Assembly (NCBI RefSeq): GCF_000002425.4
Contig: NC_037270.1
Coordinates: 15,146,678 to 15,210,677, forward strand
DNA length: 64,000 nt
Source: Physcomitrium patens
Taxonomy: Eukaryota > Streptophyta > Bryopsida > Funariales > Funariaceae
Direction of reading: 5' to 3'
Positions 1-13,540 of this stretch are shown here, in pieces. Every line of letters starts with the position of its first letter. Within the stretch, counting starts at the first letter, position 1. The notes under the pieces were generated by a model. That model saw only the letters and a program-made list of their open reading frames with translations. It was not told the DNA's origin and did not search any database. The position numbers and the translations under genes are program-made.

Positions 1-2365
1 GCCCCCAATCAGAGAAGGCGACCGGCGATGCTCCGGAATATTGACAAGTGTGCCCATGATCCCATCCAATTTTCAAAGTCAACCAAGCACTCCTGCAAAA
101 GCCTCCTCTAGCTACAGGCTATGCCGGCACAAATAATCCATCCATGCACCACTTTCATTCGTCTACGAAACTGTCGTCCACACATTCTTTCATCCAGTGT
201 GGAATCGACGCCAGGCGACGTGGGAAGGGACGGATTCGTCATCTATCGGTGATATCCCGCCAGGTCCAAGCCCAACTTGCAGTGTAGCAGTCAGTCACTG
301 CGGCCCAAGCTCCGACTCCTTCTTCCTCCTCCGAGCCTGCGTGCCTGCCCGTTCTCCTTGAATCGTCGTCTATCTCTGTGTGTGTGTGTGTCCCAGGAAT
401 TACTCTGGACGCGACAAATTGCTTGGACAATCACAGACGCCATCGTCTTTGGCCATTAACGCTGACAGTACACTAACCTGTCGCCTGAAACTTGTTGGTG
501 AGCTTGCAATGCTAGGCTCTGGCTATGGGAACAGACCTCTTCTGTGTTCTCTGCTGTAAAACGTAGCCTTCTCTCTCTCTCTCTCTCGCTGTTCCCTCGT
601 CTGCGTTTTTCAAGCTTTGTCTCTTGGGAGCTCTTGAGTTTTGGCTTCTTGGTTTGAGAGGTTTGACATGATTTTCATTTTCTCCATTTCTGGGCTCCTT
701 GGATCAGACTCAGTCTTTGTTCACGTGAAAAGTTGTCTTTGAGGGTGTGTGTGTGTGGGTGGGGAGGGTAAGGGAGTGTGCTTTTTCGTCTACTGTTTCT
801 GGGTGATGTTGGGATGTGGCTTCGAGGTGCAGTTTTGGGGAGCGATGTCTCTTTGCTTGTAGCTCGTGTGCCTTGTTTCTGGTTTTGCGGTACAGTGGTT
901 GAAGTGATTGAGCTGGGTTGCGTTTTTGCGGTCAGACGGTCTCACTAGTTTACTTAGTCCTTCAGTGGAGCAAAGGCATGATTGATTCTTTTGTAGCTGT
1001 GCGAGTGATATTGGGACCACGGTGTTTCTTTCTAATACATGAGAGTATCATGCGCGCGTTTGTCTGGTTCGAAAGGAGTGGTGGCTTGCAGGGTTTGGAT
1101 CGCGCCCAAGCGGTTACGATATCGGAAGATTTCTTTGCTAGAAATTTAGTACACATGAAGAATCTGTAAACGGGACAGGCATTGAATTTTATCATTCCAC
1201 CTGACGTGACCACATTCTTGATAATTCTTTATTGATATATCTGCAAGTGCGGTTGTTACTTTTTGCAAATTAGAGGTTTGTGAGAGAAAGGGGTGGATTT
1301 TAGTTGTCGATTTAAAGCATATTTAGAGCGAACGTAGTTGCGTATAGATTCCTGAAGCAGTTGTTGCAGTAGTCTGAGCAGTTACAGATTTTGTGGCCAC
1401 AAGGATGCTATGTTCCCTCGCACCTTCACTCGATCATCTTTTGGATTGACCTTATTTTAAAAAACGCGAAGAAAATTCAAGGGTCTCACAATGCTGTGTC
1501 AGAAGATTATTTCTCCTCGGATGCTGTTTCACATGGTTTTTAATAGAGTAGGGTTACTGTTTAAGTTCGAACGTGGCAGATTTTAAGAAAGTCTCCTAAA
1601 TTGTGCTGTTGTTATTAGGTCTGACCGAGGATCGCAACGATTTAGCCGGAAGCTGGATGATACCACCATGGAAATTGTATTGTTGCACTTGGTTACAAGT
1701 TGAAGCAACAAACACAGATTGTTGGAGTAATCGTGTCTTGGATTCCCTATGGAGTTTAGGTTCCTGTGATTCGAATGGGGGCACTGATCCAATTGTTACC
1801 GTGGTCAATTGATGTGCTAGCAACACATCATGGCAGAACCTTTCCGTTGCGTTCGGAAATGTGTCAGAAGTTCTATATGGAGGAGTTGTTATCTGAATGT
1901 GTACGGAGTGTCGGGTGCTGACGAGATCTCTGGGGAATGGTGGCAACTAGTCCATTATCATGCACGATGGAGGTGATGGTTTGGTGCAACGTTTAACGGG
2001 TGTAAGGTTAGAATACACTTCCGAGTTATTGCAACTATGAAAACAACGGCTGTGCAAGTGAAAATCACTCTGAACTCTAGTTGTTGTGTATGTTTTTATC
2101 AGATTCTGCAATTCAATCGTTGGAAGCTTGTTCAATATTGTTTGCTTCTCATTGGGTTTTCCATTAAGATGAGATTTGTGTTGTTGCGAGTTGAAACGGT
2201 CTCTCTGGCAGATTTAGCGTTCACTGGGTACTTAGGTTGATTGATTAGCTCTAGACTGATACAAGTCCTTTTTCCTTAACACGATCAGTCATCAGCGATA
2301 CTATCGATTAGGGGCACAACATTTGTGTCGGCACATTCAGGGACTTGGAGAGTATTAAGAGAGTC
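1..2365 (+). other. Upstream region and probable long 5' leader of the WEB-family gene
   Basis: I see no convincing coding exon here; the open stretches are short and resemble no known family. The tract holds a CT microsatellite near 568-588, short TG runs near 378-392 and 745-757, and several T-rich, intron-like segments. A long leader, perhaps with an intron, is likely because the first recognisable codon of the gene is at 2366. The transcription start cannot be placed from sequence alone. Confidence 0.4.
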
Positions 2366-5300
2366 ATGGTGGAGCCAAAGGGAAATGTAGATTCGTTGGT
2401 TCCATTTGCATCTGAAGCCAAAGCGGCGTTCAGCATGTTCAAAGACAAGAGACCTGTCAAGACCAATGGCTCACATCAATCTTACCTCCTGGACGAATCA
2501 ACTAAACACATTGATTCATACCATTCGCTGGGTTCCCAGACCGTGGTTGGTTCCAGTCATCTCACTGAGGTAATAAAAACATGCATTGAAGAGGTGTAGT
2601 TTTGTATTTACCATACGTTTGTAATTTTCTACTGATTCCATTTTAGTATGATTACCATGTGACTTCTTCTTCTTGTCTTTTCTTGTTCTTCTCATGCGTA
2701 TGTGCGTGTGGAGGGGAAGAGTGTTGTTTGGCCTTACATTGTCCTAGTGCTCAGCAATTATCGTGCTTAAATGTAATTTCGTTCTGAAGTATGTTCATTG
2801 TAAACTGCCCTACATACGACTAAACATGTATAAGCCAGTGAAGGCATTTTCCAAGCAGAATTTCTACACCGTCAGCGTGAGATGTGGCCTCTTCCTGTAT
2901 ATAGTGCGCTTGTGTATTTATTAACCCTAATTTATATCTGGTTTTGACGTATCTAGTAACTTTGGCAGAGGACTGTTGCCCTTGAGTCGGAACTTCAACG
3001 TGCTCACGAGGAAATCAACAAGTTGAAAGAACAATTAGCTGTCTCAGAACGTGCCAAGGCACAGGCTTTAACAGAATTCACCAACATCAAGAGTCTCCTC
3101 GATCACATATCCCTTGTCGAACATTTCGCAGCTTCTGACGACGTGGAGGTGGAGGCTGTACCATTACCATCGAATTGGAGGGAGGATTCGAGCGGGCAAC
3201 TTGACACAGCACTTCACAAGGAAGTCGAAAGACTTAACAATGAGCTTGAAGATGCAAAGAATCTCAATTTAAAGTTTGCAGCAGGTAGATACAAATGCAA
3301 TGTGCTCTCGTAAATGCATACATCTTTTTATAGATAAAAACAAAAGACGTCAGTGAATATACTTTTTTGTCTGTTTTTTTATGACAGCTTTGGTTGTGGT
3401 TAATTTCTTTGCCCAGCTCAGTATTCTAAGAAAATGTGTCTAATAAGGATGATGGTTGTGATGGATAACCCCTTCTTTCTCATGTTACGATTGGGTTTGG
3501 GTGCCTTTCACTCAAGATATAAGAGAGGCTACCTTGCGACATATTTTAGTACGATTTTTCGAACATTTTCAATGTGGATCAGAACCTAATCTGTTGCAGG
3601 AGCATTGGCTAGTAGGTGTTACTACTTTACCTCTAAGCGAGTGTACTTTATGCCGGTTCGATTGTTTTGCAGACCTTGATAATGCAAAGCACGAGATTGA
3701 AAGAGTACGTTATGAAACGACCTCTTTACAGCTTGAGGATTCTCGAACGGAAATATCTAGGCTGCAGTCTGTGCTTGCAGCTGAAAGGGATCAGCATAGA
3801 AGCGTGTATTTAGAGCTTGAGATTGTAAAGAAGAATGTTAGTACTTTGCAGGCAACTTTGAGCGATGTTCGGAGCCATCATGATACCTGTAGCTTAGAGC
3901 TGGCAAGAGCGAAAGAAGAAATTACTTGGCTTGAAGCTGATTTACAGGCTGCACAAAATTTGACTGTAGAGCTTGCTCATGCGAAGGATAATATTCATGT
4001 ACTACATGAAGGTATCGAAGTTGCGCAGAGATTGCAGAAATCTTCGTCGATGGAGCTTTATGAAGTGAAAGAAGAGATTTCTAGATTGCGGAGTCAATAT
4101 GAATTCTCTTCCTCAGAACTTGCTACCGCGTTAAGAGATAATAATGCACTGGAAGCAGAATTAGAGGACTTGCGAGGTTTGCATGAAGCCTCTTACATGG
4201 ATATCCTGGTTGCGAGAAATGAGACTCTTGGTATTCATGCGGATTATGAAGCTTCACTCTCAGCATGTGCGGATGCGAAAGAAGAGATCCATAGACTACA
4301 GGATGAGTTGACAGCCGCATTGGCTCGTTGTGAGGAATGCACTACCGAGCTAAAGAGTACAAAAGAAGAGTTGCATAATGTACAAAAAACTTTACAACAT
4401 GGAATTGGTCAGTATGATACCATTTTCAATGAGCTTTCAGAAGCTAAAGGAGGGATGGAGAAGTTAAGAGCTGAATTGAGAGCGTTGCATGAGGAGTACG
4501 AAACCTGCTCCTCGGCGCTCTTCAGTGCAAACAAAGATATTTGCAGGCTTGAGGCGGAACAACTAGCCAATCGTGAGAACTTTGCCACCGACATCAAAAT
4601 TGCCCATGAAGACAATTTGAAATTACAGACTGAACTAACAGCGTTAGAGGCTGCGAAGGACATCTTAACAGCAGATCTTGCTAAAGAGAGGGAAGAGATA
4701 AAGTATGTGCAGACCGAGCTTGAGGCAGCATGCAAAGAATTATTTAGTGCAGGAATAGAAATTACCAGATTGTGTGGTGAGTTGAGTGCATCACAGGGAC
4801 AGCACGAAAAATGTCGGAAGGAGCTAGCAACTCTCAAGGATGTCCCAGTGGATTCTGAGTTTGAACTGACCCAAATTAAGGAGCTCTACAATATTGTATT
4901 GGCAATGCTCATTAGTGTAATAGAAGAGATCGCAAAGCTGCAACTTGTATATACGGAAGAGTTTGAGAGCTCATTGGAAGTAGTTAGGGGTTTGAAGGAG
5001 GATATTCGTGAAGTGCAGGCTGATGTTAAATTGGACTTTAACACACTGATATTAGCGACGTCCTTATCAGAAAAGAAAATAGGGGAGTTGACTGTGGAGT
5101 TGATGGCCGCAAATGATCTAGTGGAGAAGGCGACTGCGGCACAGATGAAGTCTGAGACTAAACCTGCAGCATCTATCAGCAAAGACATAGTAGCTACTTG
5201 TACTCTATGTGCTGATCTTGAGGCAGTGCGGGGTGATCTTGTAACGGCTAGAAAAGCAGAAAGCAAGCTAGAGGGAATGACCCTGGAATTGGAGGAATTG

Positions 5301-7872
5301 AGGTCTCAGATTAAAGATGTCGAGGCGAAGTACCGAGAAACTGTCAACAGTTCACAGGCAGAGATCAATGATCTCAAAACCCAGTTGTATGCTTTGAAAG
5401 ATGCAGAAGCGAAGTCTAAAGAGTCTTCAGTTGCTACTAGTGCTGAGCTGCAAAAGGTGAAGGATGAACTGGTGATAACAAAGCAAGCAGTAGACTGGGT
5501 AGGTGGGGAAGCTGCCGCATTATGCGCGCAGGTGGAGGCCTTGAAAGCTGAGGCATCTACCTCGAAAGAAGGCGAAGCACGGGCTAAAGCTGCCTTCATG
5601 GATTACAGTTTGAAGCTTCAGAGAATGAAAATAGATCTTGAAGATGCTTCAAAGCTCGCTGACAAAGTACCTATCGAAGCCCAGCCTATCAAAACTCAGG
5701 TTGCAAAGTCAATGCTATCTTAGGGAGGAAGAGTTAGATAAAAGGCTAAGCATAGCAGAAGTTTTGTCCAACAGTCATCTGACCAGGAAAACGACTACAA
5801 CTGACATTCTAACGGGTGCTATTAAGTTTTCTTCAAAATACATGTATTGCATGAGAGAAACTGGAGTAGTACAGGCCATGTTAAATAGCAAATAACTAAC
5901 GGATCTCAATTTTCATCTGTTTTCAGGCGAGGACGTTCAAACTGGACCTAGACGAAGCAACCGCAAAACTGCAAAAGGCGAACGAGGCAGAGAGGACAAT
6001 GGCAGCCTCCATGGCGGATTTAAGGGCAGACCTTAATAATACAAGAGCAGAATTGACAGCAATACGAGAGGATAATGGAGTAGCTTTGGCTGAAAAGGAC
6101 CACCAATATGAAATGAAACTGAATCAAATGAGGGCGCAACTGGAGGCTGCGGTAATCTCGGAGACAACGTTGAAAGATGCAAATCTTGCTTTGAATGAGT
6201 CCTTGACCAAGGTCTTTGGGGAACCCAATCCTATTAACATCACACATGTTTGTTGACTTTCTTCCTTGTGGTTCATGTCGGCAATTCACCAACCAAGTAT
6301 AGTCCATTTTCATCGTCTGAACCTTGTATCTAGTGTAAATTCAGCACATGCGATTGTTTCGCTGAGTGTGTAGTTCTTATATACCCATGCTGGATATCGG
6401 AGCAGGTAATAGCTGAGGCAGAGGAAGCTACGTTTCACGCTGGACAAGCTACTGAAGAAGCTGAGAGGAGTAGGCTAGAGGTTGAGGAAGCGCAGGCGCA
6501 CATTGAAACCATCGATGCGAAATTGCAGGCTTTACAACTCGAAGTTGACACAGTCAAAGCAAGTGAAGAATGGGCTTTTGCACAGGTTGTTTGCAGTATT
6601 TGTCTGATGTTTAGTTGTTTAAAATGTTTCTCCTAAAATCGTAACGTTTTCAAGTAAACAGTATTGTCAGAGTTTAGCCACTGAATAATTTTCTCAAATA
6701 GCACAATACGGCATTCAGTTGTTACTGGCATTGCAACAATGTGTAACAAATTTTCCTTGATCTTTTTAGTTATTTTCAAGTGCATCTCTGTGTTGCAGAT
6801 GAGGTTGAAGACTATACCGGAGTTCTACGGTATGAAACGAGGGGAGGAACAGGGTGGTGAAATATCAATGTCTCTCGAGGAGTACCAAAACTTAACAACT
6901 AAAACTAGAGACTTGCAAGAATTAGTTAATAAGCGTGCAGCTGTAGGGATGGCTCAGGTGAGATTCTCACTTTACCTTTTGTATATGTTCCTGTTTTGTA
7001 TCAATAGTAGACCGAGAAGTAGCAGTGGATTGTGTTTCTAGGACTCGTGTGCTATTGTTGATAAGTCATTTTTGAGCCAGAAAGTTTCAGATTTAGACCT
7101 CCAAAACTACCAGGTAAGGAACAAACAATCTCGATTTTAAAGCGCTCTTTTGCTATTGCAATGAAATGATGCTTTGATTTAAACACGAGGGATTTGTAAC
7201 GATTGGAATATGACAAGTGATTGGAAGCGGAGTCTGATGTTACAGCTCAATGGAAGGTTAAGTGACTTGCAATGGGTTTTAAGGCAACTATTCATTCGAT
7301 CTCAATATACCTGTTGCTCCATCAGCTATTAAGTTTGATGTAGGTACTTGACTGAATCTTCTGCAATGGTGCTCTATGCATGGTATGAACAGGTAGATGC
7401 AGCAAAAGCAAGTGAGAGGGAAATGCGGCGGAAAGTTGAAATATTAGAGAAGGAAGTTCGGGCTTGTCGAATTGAATTGGACGAAGCAGTAACTAAGCGG
7501 GAGGAAGCTGAAGCAGCCAAATTTTCTTGTGAAGCAGCTCTGCGGGTCAAAAGGATGGAGGGAAAATCTCTATCATTCTCAGGAGCATTAAATGGTGGTC
7601 ATCCAATGGACAGGCTTATTACTGGAGAGAGACAAGGCAGCATGAATAGCACATGTACCTTAGAGGATTCTCAAAGTAGTAGCCCTTCACGCTCTTCATT
7701 TTCGTTTGCAAGCGGTGCCAGTCCAGGGCGTCAAGAGAGGTCGCCAGTGGAGTCCAGTGGTCAGCCTGTCATGACCACGAAAACTCAATCAGGGGAGAAA
7801 CAAAAAAAGGTTAAATTATCCTCGAAAATTGGTGCTTATTTCATCAAGAGAAAAGATTCTACAAGGAAGTGA
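2366..7872 (+). CDS. WEB family (WEB1/PMI2-like) long coiled-coil protein
   Basis: Exons read as 2366-2569, 2969-3284, 3673-5699, 5927-6211, 6406-6585, 6799-6957 and 7393-7872, all joining in frame to 1,216 residues. A further in-frame 72-nt exon at 7042-7113 may be optional. WEB/PMI2 proteins (DUF827) act in the cytosol in chloroplast photorelocation and actin control in Arabidopsis; the role here is inferred. The family N-terminal block is present (VDSLVPFASEAKAAFSMF, residues about 8-25). Almost everything after it is heptad coiled coil. The family C-terminal block follows (SLEEYQNL, then MAQ joined to VDAAKASE). A Ser-rich, basic tail ends the protein. The start is the first ATG in frame with the N-terminal block. 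At 1,216 residues it is longer than Arabidopsis WEB1 (about 800), the extra length being repeated coiled coil in exon 3. Confidence 0.85.
7042..7113 (+). other. Possible 72-nt cassette exon of the WEB-family gene
   Basis: The segment is preceded by CTAG and followed by GTAAGG, is open for 24 codons and is phase 0 at both ends, so inclusion or skipping keeps the frame. Inclusion would split the family's usually contiguous MAQ-VDAAKASE block, so skipping probably gives the standard protein. Confidence 0.4.
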
Positions 7873-9091
7873 AAGACATTTTTCTAGATCTTTCTGTATG
7901 TTGGCTGTTGACCACGGAGCAATACTCTGTTCACCAACTTGCTATCTACTTTTCTCGCTTCAAAATGAGATCCCATAGCAGAATAGGGATCATACTATTT
8001 TGACCAATGACTGATGCGGCTGCTGGAAGTAGTTTCGGCGACGTCTTCATGTACACGGGTGCAGATTTTACCATCAATATACTATGGTGAGGTTAGTAGT
8101 GCTTCAAACCACATCGACTGAAGCGTGTGATGAGGTGTGGCCAGACTAGATGTATTTTCAAATACTCTCCTTTGTGAGGAGTATTGAAAAAGAGAAAGCC
8201 AAAACTCTGTCTAGTTTATATCTGAGTACAGTGTTTTGAGCTGAGCCTTGAAGTAGCTGTAACAATCCGAGAAGCAATCAATTTTTTTGATGGCTCCATT
8301 ATGTTGGGGAAGGCATCTTGTATAATACAACAGAGTGTTCAGAGCAACGCAAGAGCAGAACCAATACGTTGTTACATCCACAGTTTGATGAGGCCATGAT
8401 TGAGGACAATGAACGATGCACGTGGATTAATAAGAATAATTCTGACCAAAGGTGCAACTGTTCAATACATACTTTGTTCAGCTGACATGCTCACTTTTTT
8501 AGCATAATATGAAACTTGATAATATATGACAAACCCACTTAATTTCACTTCCTTCACCACTATGTTCAAGCGAATAGAAAATACTGTAGTGTTTGCTGCA
8601 AATGCAGCGCAAAGCAACTAAGTTATCTCTTCCGCAACCATGTACTCGTTATTGATCAGGAAATGAAGTGCTTCTAATACCATATTACCATATACGCGGC
8701 AGATTATGACCGACTACATGAATTGCCAAAAATACATTACTGTCGAACCTAAGGAGCCTCCAACGGAAGCCCTTGAAAAGTTGCCATCAAAAATCTGCAA
8801 TACCTGCTCCTATTCACCGAGTAGAGAAGACGCATCTTTGATACCAGATAATTTTCATGAAAAAAGTTCTTACACGAACACTCAGGGCTGCGCATGGCGC
8901 ACAACAAATTCAGTGGAGGTAATGAACTCATTATAGATACTAAATGCATTTTCAACTATACAAATTGTTGTAATAAACAAGGAACTATGCCATTCAACCA
9001 ATTCGTTGAAACAGCTCTAGACTATGCTTGCCACGTATCTAGAGAACGTAAGCCATAAGCTCATCTTGGTGACCAACCTTGCAGGGACCAC
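7873..9091. other. Intergenic region between convergent genes
   Basis: This holds the 3' UTR of the WEB-family gene and that of the SINA-like gene, which ends on the opposite strand at 9092. I see no further gene and no repeat; short open stretches near 8706-8955 on both strands have no family signature. Confidence 0.5.
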
Positions 9092-10111
9092 TCAAGGATC
9101 CCCCCACCGAAGTGACGAATTGCCGAACTTCGGTGAGAGACGAGGAGGCAAAAACAGAACTGAGACTTCCACTGATCTGTCCTCAGGCACAATTAAGAAC
9201 CCGTCCTTGGGGATTGACGATGCTTTAGAATCCTCATTGCAGCAATGCGCATCCACTTTGAAGGAGGATAGGGTTGCACCATCGACGTTGCTTACTGTCT
9301 TGATTTCCATTTTGTAGTGGAAGGATGTGCCCGTACCATAACAAGCTGACAGAACCTTCGGCAGAGAAAGGTAGCACATGTCACCCAAGCTGGACTTTCT
9401 GCGGTGCACCATGAAGTATATGCCCTTATCGAAGAGCATGTAGTACCTATCCGTCGGCTTCATGAAAAAGCTCACGTCGGTTTCGGGGACAAGAGGAGCC
9501 CAGTTGTCACCGTGCCTGAGCTTGACATGCTCCTGGAAGAAGTTGTATTGTCCTTGGAAGCTGCACTCGGGAAAGGGGCATGCCAGAGGCTCCCATGAGC
9601 AGATCCTCTCGTGGTAACACTTGTCAGAGAATTTCACCATTTCAGAGCACCCTAAGGAATAGTATTTGCACTTGACTTTGAGAGATTCGATCAATTTCTC
9701 GAGTGCTAGACATCGGATGGAGCCCGTTGGTTGTTTGCAAGAGGGGCACACATTTTTGGTCAGCTTGGAACATGAGGCGCACGCAACGTGACCGTTCTCA
9801 CACTGCAATTGTACTCCCACATACGGTGTAAGGTTTGGCCAAATTTATTTAATTGCAGAAAGAAAAAAGAGACAAATTTCAGAAATAAAACAGGAGGGAT
9901 GATTTCATACTTGATAAATTGGTGCTGCCAGAGGCTCCGTGCAAATGGTACAATCGAGCAGGTCGAGATCAAAAACAGAAGTTTCACCAGCAGGAGCTTC
10001 CCTTTCAGAAACAGTTTCAATGACATTAGAAGAATTTGATACTGTGGAGGTCGATGACTCCTCCACCACCAGTCTTCTCCGCTTCACGCCCTCCACTCCT
10101 CCATACCTCAT
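9092..10111 (-). CDS. SINA-like RING-type E3 ubiquitin ligase
   Basis: There are two exons, 10111-9911 and 9802-9092, joined in phase 0 between YQ and CENGH; the protein is 303 residues, normal for plant SINA-like ligases. A C3HC4 RING begins at CTIC (about residue 54) and continues CENGH, C-x2-C and CPSC. It is followed by the SIAH-type zinc finger (RCLALEKLIESLKVKC, then CSEMVKF, YHERIC, CPFPECSF and FFQEHVKLRH) and a C-terminal beta-rich substrate-binding region. The protein should transfer ubiquitin from an E2 to substrates and dimerise through the SINA domain; its target is unknown. The intron cuts the RING between its second and third zinc ligand pairs. The start ATG is followed by a basic, Ser/Thr-rich tail, as usual in the family. 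It is divergent from the IBR3-like gene. Confidence 0.93.
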
Positions 10112-11551
10112 TGTGACTTAAACCTACACGAAGACGAGAGAAGAAGATCACCAACCGATCGTCAACCCTCCTCCTGAAATGTAGGCAACCCCATACAGAA
10201 AAAAATGCTAAGCAAGAATAAGTTGACATAAATTGTTTGCACCTTAAATTCACAAAGATAAACTTCTTGCTGAGGTTCTCCGGAGCCTCAGGATTACCAG
10301 CAGGTTGCCTCAAGGAATTGCTGAGCCCTAAACCCTAAACTCTGTGACAAATAGCCGAATACTTGTCACAGGGCTACAATTATCAAGCCCCAATTTAGGT
10401 GCAATGATCCAGGAGAAGTAAGCCCAACCATATCAAATGTGGCAACGAAGAATCCGCCTGTACAAAGAATGTGCACACCGGAAAACGAAATCACCTTCGA
10501 TAAGGTCTTCCTGGAATGAAAAACCACGCTAACGCTGAGATCGCAGAAGCCCTTAAGAGCCAGGAAGGCGAACCATCAGGCACCAAACAGCTCGATGACC
10601 TGATACCCGAGTAACGAAAACCCCAATTGCAAGGTTCACCCAAGATGCTCACAAACCACAGACATTAAATTGATTTGCCCCAATTCAATTGATGTCGACA
10701 AGGCCTCCGAACCATGCTAGCGTGTTCGACACACTGCCACATCAAGAGAAGTACAAATTAATCTACGAATGGGTTCCTCTATAATGCACTAATCCAAAGA
10801 TAGAGCTCGACTTACTCACAATTATCTTCCGAAGCACCAGACAAACGAGTACCCATTTCAGTTACTCTGCAGAATTGACGAACTGCAAATCTGTGCAGGA
10901 GCATTCTCATGTTTCGACTGTTTGGGAGGTGAGTTTGAGAGGGGCTGACAAATTCTTCAACTTGTGATTCCAGATTGCGGCTCAACTGGACACTGAATCA
11001 TCCAGTCGATTTCGCAGCGTCGTTCATCCACTTGGTGGTCCCACCTCTGGAGGACTTGGAGAAAAGCATCCTTTCCCGTCAAGCTTCATGTGGCACCGAT
11101 CAATGCGACCTATCGGTGCTCTGACGACTGATCCATTGACCGGAATTGCTTCGTGCACTATGTTCGTCTCTGCTCATCTCTCGACAATTTTACAGTGTTT
11201 TGCAGGGTTTCTTAAGGGCGGTGCACTTTTGCATAGGTAAATTGTGTGATTAACTACCTCGAGTGTTGGAATTTGAATGGCAAGTTCATGTCTAGCCTTG
11301 ATCTCGCTGATGATGACGTAATCGAGTGGTCTTTTGTGAATGATTGAACGCTAATTGGGAAGATTTCTATCTGTTTTCGCTTTAGTGGTTGTAAGGAATT
11401 TATGAGTGAACTTTGGTGCACTTTAATTGGGTTGGTAGTCCAGTTTTTGGAGGTCATTTGGATGTAGCTAATCGACTTGAATTCCTGCGGTCAGAGAGAT
11501 TCGCAAAGAATCTGACAGGGAGGGATTGATCAGATTGAAATTAGAAGGGAA
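10112..11551. promoter_or_regulatory. Divergent promoter region, SINA-like (-) / IBR3-like (+)
   Basis: About 1.4 kb separates the two divergent start codons. It contains the SINA-like 5' leader and a telo-box (AAACCCTAAAC) at about 10329-10339, a motif common near the start of plant housekeeping genes. No open reading frame with recognisable similarity was seen. Confidence 0.5.
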
Positions 11552-13509
11552 ATGGCGAAAAATACAATGACCATGGTGGTTCCCGTGGATTCTGCCCACC
11601 GGCTTGACGAGGGACGACTATTAAGTTATTTGCAAACACATGTCAAGGGTTTTCTGCCTCCGCCTGCATCCTTAAAGATTTCTCAGGTAAAGGTTCTGAA
11701 CTTGAAGCACTTGTGCTTCGCAATACACAAAGATCTCCTTTCTTCTCTTTACTCATTCACTAAATTATGCCACATTCTGAGCATCCACCAATTATCGCGT
11801 CCATTATTTAATGAAATGACTTGAAGTCTTCACATGTAGCATATATCATGCTTGGAATTACGAATACGCGTTCCTTATTCGTCGTAGACCTTGGTATGCA
11901 CATCAAAGCGAGCGTGGAATCACATACGATCACAAGAAGATGCATGAGCCCAACTAAAAGATTTATGTAGGGTTTTTGAGTGTTTTGCTTGTGCTACCGC
12001 TACAAACCTTTGTTTGATTTGATCTTGTAGTTTGGACATGGACAATCGAATCCGACATACCTTCTGCAAGTGGAACTGAATAGGTGTGTTCAGCGCTATG
12101 TGCTTCGGAAGAAACCACCTGGGCAAATTCTCCAGTCAGCTCACGCTATTGAGCGCGAGTATCAGGTGCCTGTCTAGATTTTTTCCTCCACTGATTTCTG
12201 TTTTAATATTGGAAACCTATGTGAATTTTTCGTCTCTAATCTCAATAAAGCGTGCGAGCAGTCAGGTGATGCTAGTTCTGAACGCTGTAGTTCGTTACTC
12301 ACGTAATGCTTCACATGTACATAACTTCCTTATAATCGGGATAATCAATTTTTCAGTGTCAAACATTGAGGAATTTGGTCGCTAATTTTTTCAATACTCA
12401 CATTGACGTAGATAACTCGGGTTGGCGTTCGATGGTCTTTCTTATTCAACTTACTGTGCTATTTTACAGGTCTTATTTGCATTGGGTGAAGGCAAAACCA
12501 AAGTGCCTGTTCCATGTGTATACTGCCTGTGCACAGATTCTACAGTGATTGGCACTCCATTCTATGTTATGGAGCACTTGGAGGGACGTCTGTTTGTGGA
12601 TGCGACTTTGCCAGTAAGATCCCTATTTCATAAATATTAATTTTCATAGATGTTCTTACCAGAGTTGGGTAAGAATATGGAGTTGTTTTAGCTAAGCGGA
12701 TTGGTGTGTCTTAAAATGGACCAAAGTCCAATCATATTGCCCTTTATCTCTTTTAGTGTAGAACTTGTTGTAAGTGCCAGTGAATCTTATAAAAGGTTCC
12801 TTCTTCGTCAAGGGCGTAGTATTCAACTCGCGTATTTTTTTACCTACGTTTGTTTATGTTGATCTTTGAGAACTTGTGAAGCAGATCAGAGGTATTTTGA
12901 GCAAGTGAATCTGTTTCATTTGAGAAAATGGTGTGCTTTAACGTGATTGTCGATGACATGGTTGGAGTTTTTAATTTTGCTGCTCTTGCTTAGGGTATGG
13001 ATCCCAAAGAGCGAAGGGCAATATATGGTGAAATGGCCAGAGTTCTGGCTGCTATTCATGCAGCAGATGTTGATGCCATAGGGTTGAGTCGATATGGGCG
13101 CAAAGATAATTATTGCAAGAGACAGGTTTGGGACTTGTTAATATCACTTGGTTTTCTGCTTCATTCACTTGTTATTCACTTCGAATAACCTTCTTGCTTC
13201 TCTTATAGTGATTGTCACTAAACTCGTTACTGCTGTAATTGTGGGAATAGGTTGAAAGGTGGACTGCACAATACCATCAATCGACAGGTAAAGGGAAACC
13301 TGATCCAGATCCCAACATGTTAGAAGTCATTCAATGGTTACGAGAGAATATCCCGGCAGAGGATGGAACTGCTGGTTCTAAGACCGGAATTGTGCATGGA
13401 GATTATCGGCTTGATAATCTCATATTTCATCCTTCTGAGGTGAGTCTTAAGTATTCAAGAACAACTTTGGAATTTCGAAGGATATTATGGCAATGAGCTT
13501 CTGAATTGT

Positions 13510-13540
<31 letters not shown>

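Noticed and set aside
3501-3672. Upstream open extension of the large WEB-family exon
   Set aside because: It reads through an intron; the acceptor before 3673 gives exact in-frame joining to the preceding exon and coiled-coil sequence begins there.
4123-5599. Several minus-strand open frames of 65-142 codons
   Set aside because: They are antisense to the heptad-rich exon; their Ser/Ala/Leu-rich composition is the mirror of coiled-coil codons.
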